Positions 62,570 through 64,000 of a stretch of 64,000 nucleotides of DNA are shown here, one piece after another. Origin of the DNA: Rhizobiales bacterium GAS188 (GTDB lineage: Bacteria > Pseudomonadota > Alphaproteobacteria > Rhizobiales > Beijerinckiaceae); the NCBI GenBank assembly GCA_900104855.1, contig FNSS01000001.1, positions 1,364,001 through 1,428,000 on the forward strand, read 5' to 3'. Below the pieces are notes generated by a model. It was not told the origin of the DNA. It ran no database searches and saw only the letters and a list, made by a program, of their open reading frames with translations. Both the position numbers and the translations under genes were made by a program. Positions within the stretch are counted from its first letter, which is position 1, and the number at the start of each line of letters is the position of its first letter.

Positions 62570-63508
62570 CTACACGCCCAGTGTCAGCACATGGGACACC
62601 GCATACAATTCCGGCTTGCGCTCCCTTCGCATGAAGGCAACGAAGGCGCGCAGCGGTGCGGGGATTTGGCGGCGGCTCGGATAGTAGAGGAACAGGCCGG
62701 AACGACGGACGGACCAGTCTTCGAGCAGGGGGACAAGGCGGCCGGCCGCGAAATGCGGCCCAAGGCAACCTTCCGGCAGATAGGCGATGCCGACCCCATC
62801 GAGCGTCGCGCTCAGCACGAGCTGCGTGTCGTTGACGATGAGAGAGCCCTCGACGGCGACCTCGATACGCTCGCCAGCCTGCTCGAATTCCCAAGGATGA
62901 ACTCCGCCGTCCCATCCCATGCGCTGGCGGATGCAATTATGGGTTTGCAGCTCGCGTGGAAGCATGGGAGGCGGATTGTCGCCGATATAGGAGGGCGCCG
63001 CGACCGCGACCATCCGGTATTCCTCGACGATGCGCAGCGCGATCATGTCCTGGTCGATCAGCTCGCCGATCCGGATGCCGGCATCGAAGCGCCCCTGGAC
63101 GATGTCGCCATGGCCGTCATCTGCCGCGATCTCGAGCTCGATCTCTGGATATTGCGCCAAGAAGCGGGGAATGAGCGGTGCGATCATCGCGATCGCCGCA
63201 TGCCGAATGACCGTGAGGCGAAGCCTTCCGGTCGGCGTGTCGCGGAACGAGTTGACGGCTTCGACGGCCTGATCGAGGCCCAATAGCACCGGCTGCAGAT
63301 GACTGAGCAGCCGCTCGCCTGCTTCCGTGACGGCGACGCTGCGCGTGGTGCGGTTGAGCAAGCGCACGCCGAGACGCTCCTCGAGCGAGCGAATGGTCTG
63401 GCTGAGCGTGGGCGGCGCGATCGCGAGTTGCGCCGCGGCCTTGGCAAAATTCCGAAGCTCGGCGACGGCGGCGAAAGCAGTCAATTCGGCAAATTGGCTT
63501 CCGCGCAT
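62570..63508 (-). CDS. LysR-family transcriptional regulator
   Basis: 312 residues. HTH: LTAFAAVAELRNFAKAAAQL then AIAPPTLSQTIRSLEERLGV. The effector domain follows, with LRLTVIRHAAIAMIAPLIPR and IELEIAADDGHGDIVQGRFD, the CrgA/AaeR-like subgroup that contains many aromatic or efflux regulators. A perfect dyad TTGGTC-CA-GACCAA lies 2 bp before its start, overlapping the expected ribosome site. No co-regulated gene is evident. Confidence 0.93.
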   Translation of the reverse strand: MRGSQFAELTAFAAVAELRNFAKAAAQLAIAPPTLSQTIRSLEERLGVRLLNRTTRSVAVTEAGERLLSHLQPVLLGLDQAVEAVNSFRDTPTGRLRLTVIRHAAIAMIAPLIPRFLAQYPEIELEIAADDGHGDIVQGRFDAGIRIGELIDQDMIALRIVEEYRMVAVAAPSYIGDNPPPMLPRELQTHNCIRQRMGWDGGVHPWEFEQAGERIEVAVEGSLIVNDTQLVLSATLDGVGIAYLPEGCLGPHFAAGRLVPLLEDWSVRRSGLFLYYPSRRQIPAPLRAFVAFMRRERKPELYAVSHVLTLGV

Positions 63509-63510
63509 TC

Positions 63511-63524
63511 TTGGTCCAGACCAA
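63511..63524. promoter_or_regulatory. Perfect dyad at the LysR start
   Basis: TTGGTC-CA-GACCAA, perfect 6-bp arms, ending 2 bp upstream of the ATG. It overlaps the ribosome-binding region and is a candidate autoregulatory site. Confidence 0.45.
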
Positions 63525-63862
63525 ACAAAGGCATCTCAGTGCACCCGGATATCGCGATGGCGGGCGCGCCGCACATTGCCCAATCGCGCATATCAGGGCC
63601 GGTCGATCTGCATGCACAAAATATGGGCAGAGCCGGATTTGTCATCGGCATCATTATTAGGCCGCAGCAAACAGCCCATTCGGTTTCGCCACATTACCAA
63701 ATGCCTCGCGAGTGACCATCTCGGGGCGATCGACGTAACGGAGGCGGGACGTCGTTCAGATGACGCACGTCGGCGAATTTGGCGGCGCCGAATTCTTTGC
63801 GCACGGCTTTTTCAGTGGGGCTGAAGCAGGCTCGTTTTCTTGGCGGAATAGGATTGAGGTCG
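63525..63862. other. Intergenic region, nothing recognised
   Basis: About 338 bp between the LysR gene (minus) and the XRE gene (plus). No supported gene; a GAGGT ribosome site precedes the ATG at 63863. Confidence 0.4.
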
Positions 63863-64000
63863 ATGGAACATAGAGATGCGCTCACTGCTCTTTTGAGTGA
63901 TCGATTGCGGAGAGCTCGGGAGTCGCGCGGTTGGAGCCAGCCCGAACTCGCCGAGCGAGCAGGCACGCATGAGAGCTCGATCGCACATTATGAAAACGGT
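63863..64000 (+). CDS. XRE-family regulator, N-terminal part only
   Basis: ATG at 63863 after GATTGAGGTCG. The visible 46 residues run MEHRDALTALLSDRLRRARE then SRGWSQPELAERAGTHESSI, an HTH_3/XRE domain, and the window ends inside it (AHYENG). Any sensor domain or partner is off the window. Confidence 0.85.
   Translation, partial: MEHRDALTALLSDRLRRARESRGWSQPELAERAGTHESSIAHYENG

Overview
The window looks like a chromosomal segment of a high-GC alphaproteobacterium, most likely in Hyphomicrobiales (Rhizobiales). The support is a form I CO dehydrogenase cluster in the Oligotropha-type order, a membrane-bound ferritin gene with an Irr-type (ICE) box, homospermidine synthase, and REP-like intergenic elements of the kind seen in Bradyrhizobium-type genomes. 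I see no rRNA, tRNA, prophage, transposase or CRISPR array. Coding density is high and long antisense open frames are GC artefacts.

Layout. 1-8.4 kb: a partial RraA-family gene, a lipoprotein, an L,D-transpeptidase, an amino-acid binding protein, a GAF-histidine kinase/NarL-type response regulator pair, then a coupled SDR and QueA-like paralogue followed by a B3/B4-domain protein. 8.4-16.8 kb (minus strand): coxC-like MHYT/LytTR regulator, then coxM-S-L-D-E-F, overlapping or tightly spaced from coxL onward. The large subunit carries the form I active-site motif AYRCSFR. 17-33 kb: housekeeping and stress genes (TrmO-like, DUF1185-like, SDR, DMT exporter, HAD phosphatase, apt, EVE, mbfA with an ICE box, GNAT). 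These are followed by a divergent PLP amino-acid decarboxylase/homospermidine synthase pair, then msrA, a CDP-alcohol transferase, pgeF, truA and a hyi-like isomerase. 33-41.5 kb: cold-shock protein, methyltransferase, desaturase, and part of a homoprotocatechuate pathway (hpaF-E-D forward; hpaG-hpaR reverse). 41.6-47.8 kb: a small membrane protein, a LysE exporter, a bacterial serpin, an enoyl-CoA hydratase and a GcvA-like LysR gene sharing a 19-bp dyad, and a probably frameshifted small gene. 47.1-61.7 kb: two consecutive oligopeptide-type ABC operons on the minus strand. One contains a class A beta-lactamase-fold gene and ends in a winged-helix regulator; the other starts with an amidase and has a permease fused to an ATPase. 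62-64 kb: a small exported protein, a LysR regulator and a truncated XRE regulator.

The most unusual signal is a recurring pattern of short tandem duplications (mostly 14-18 bp units, 2-5 copies, unrelated unit sequences) at gene ends and starts across the window. Three overlap stop codons (coxM, serpin, beta-lactamase-like). Others lie in N-terminal coding regions (hpaR, an oligopeptide ATPase, a signal peptide) or in intergenic DNA. Several candidate operators were also found: the Irr box at mbfA, a dyad in the hpaF promoter region, and the dyad shared by the enoyl-CoA hydratase and its LysR neighbour.
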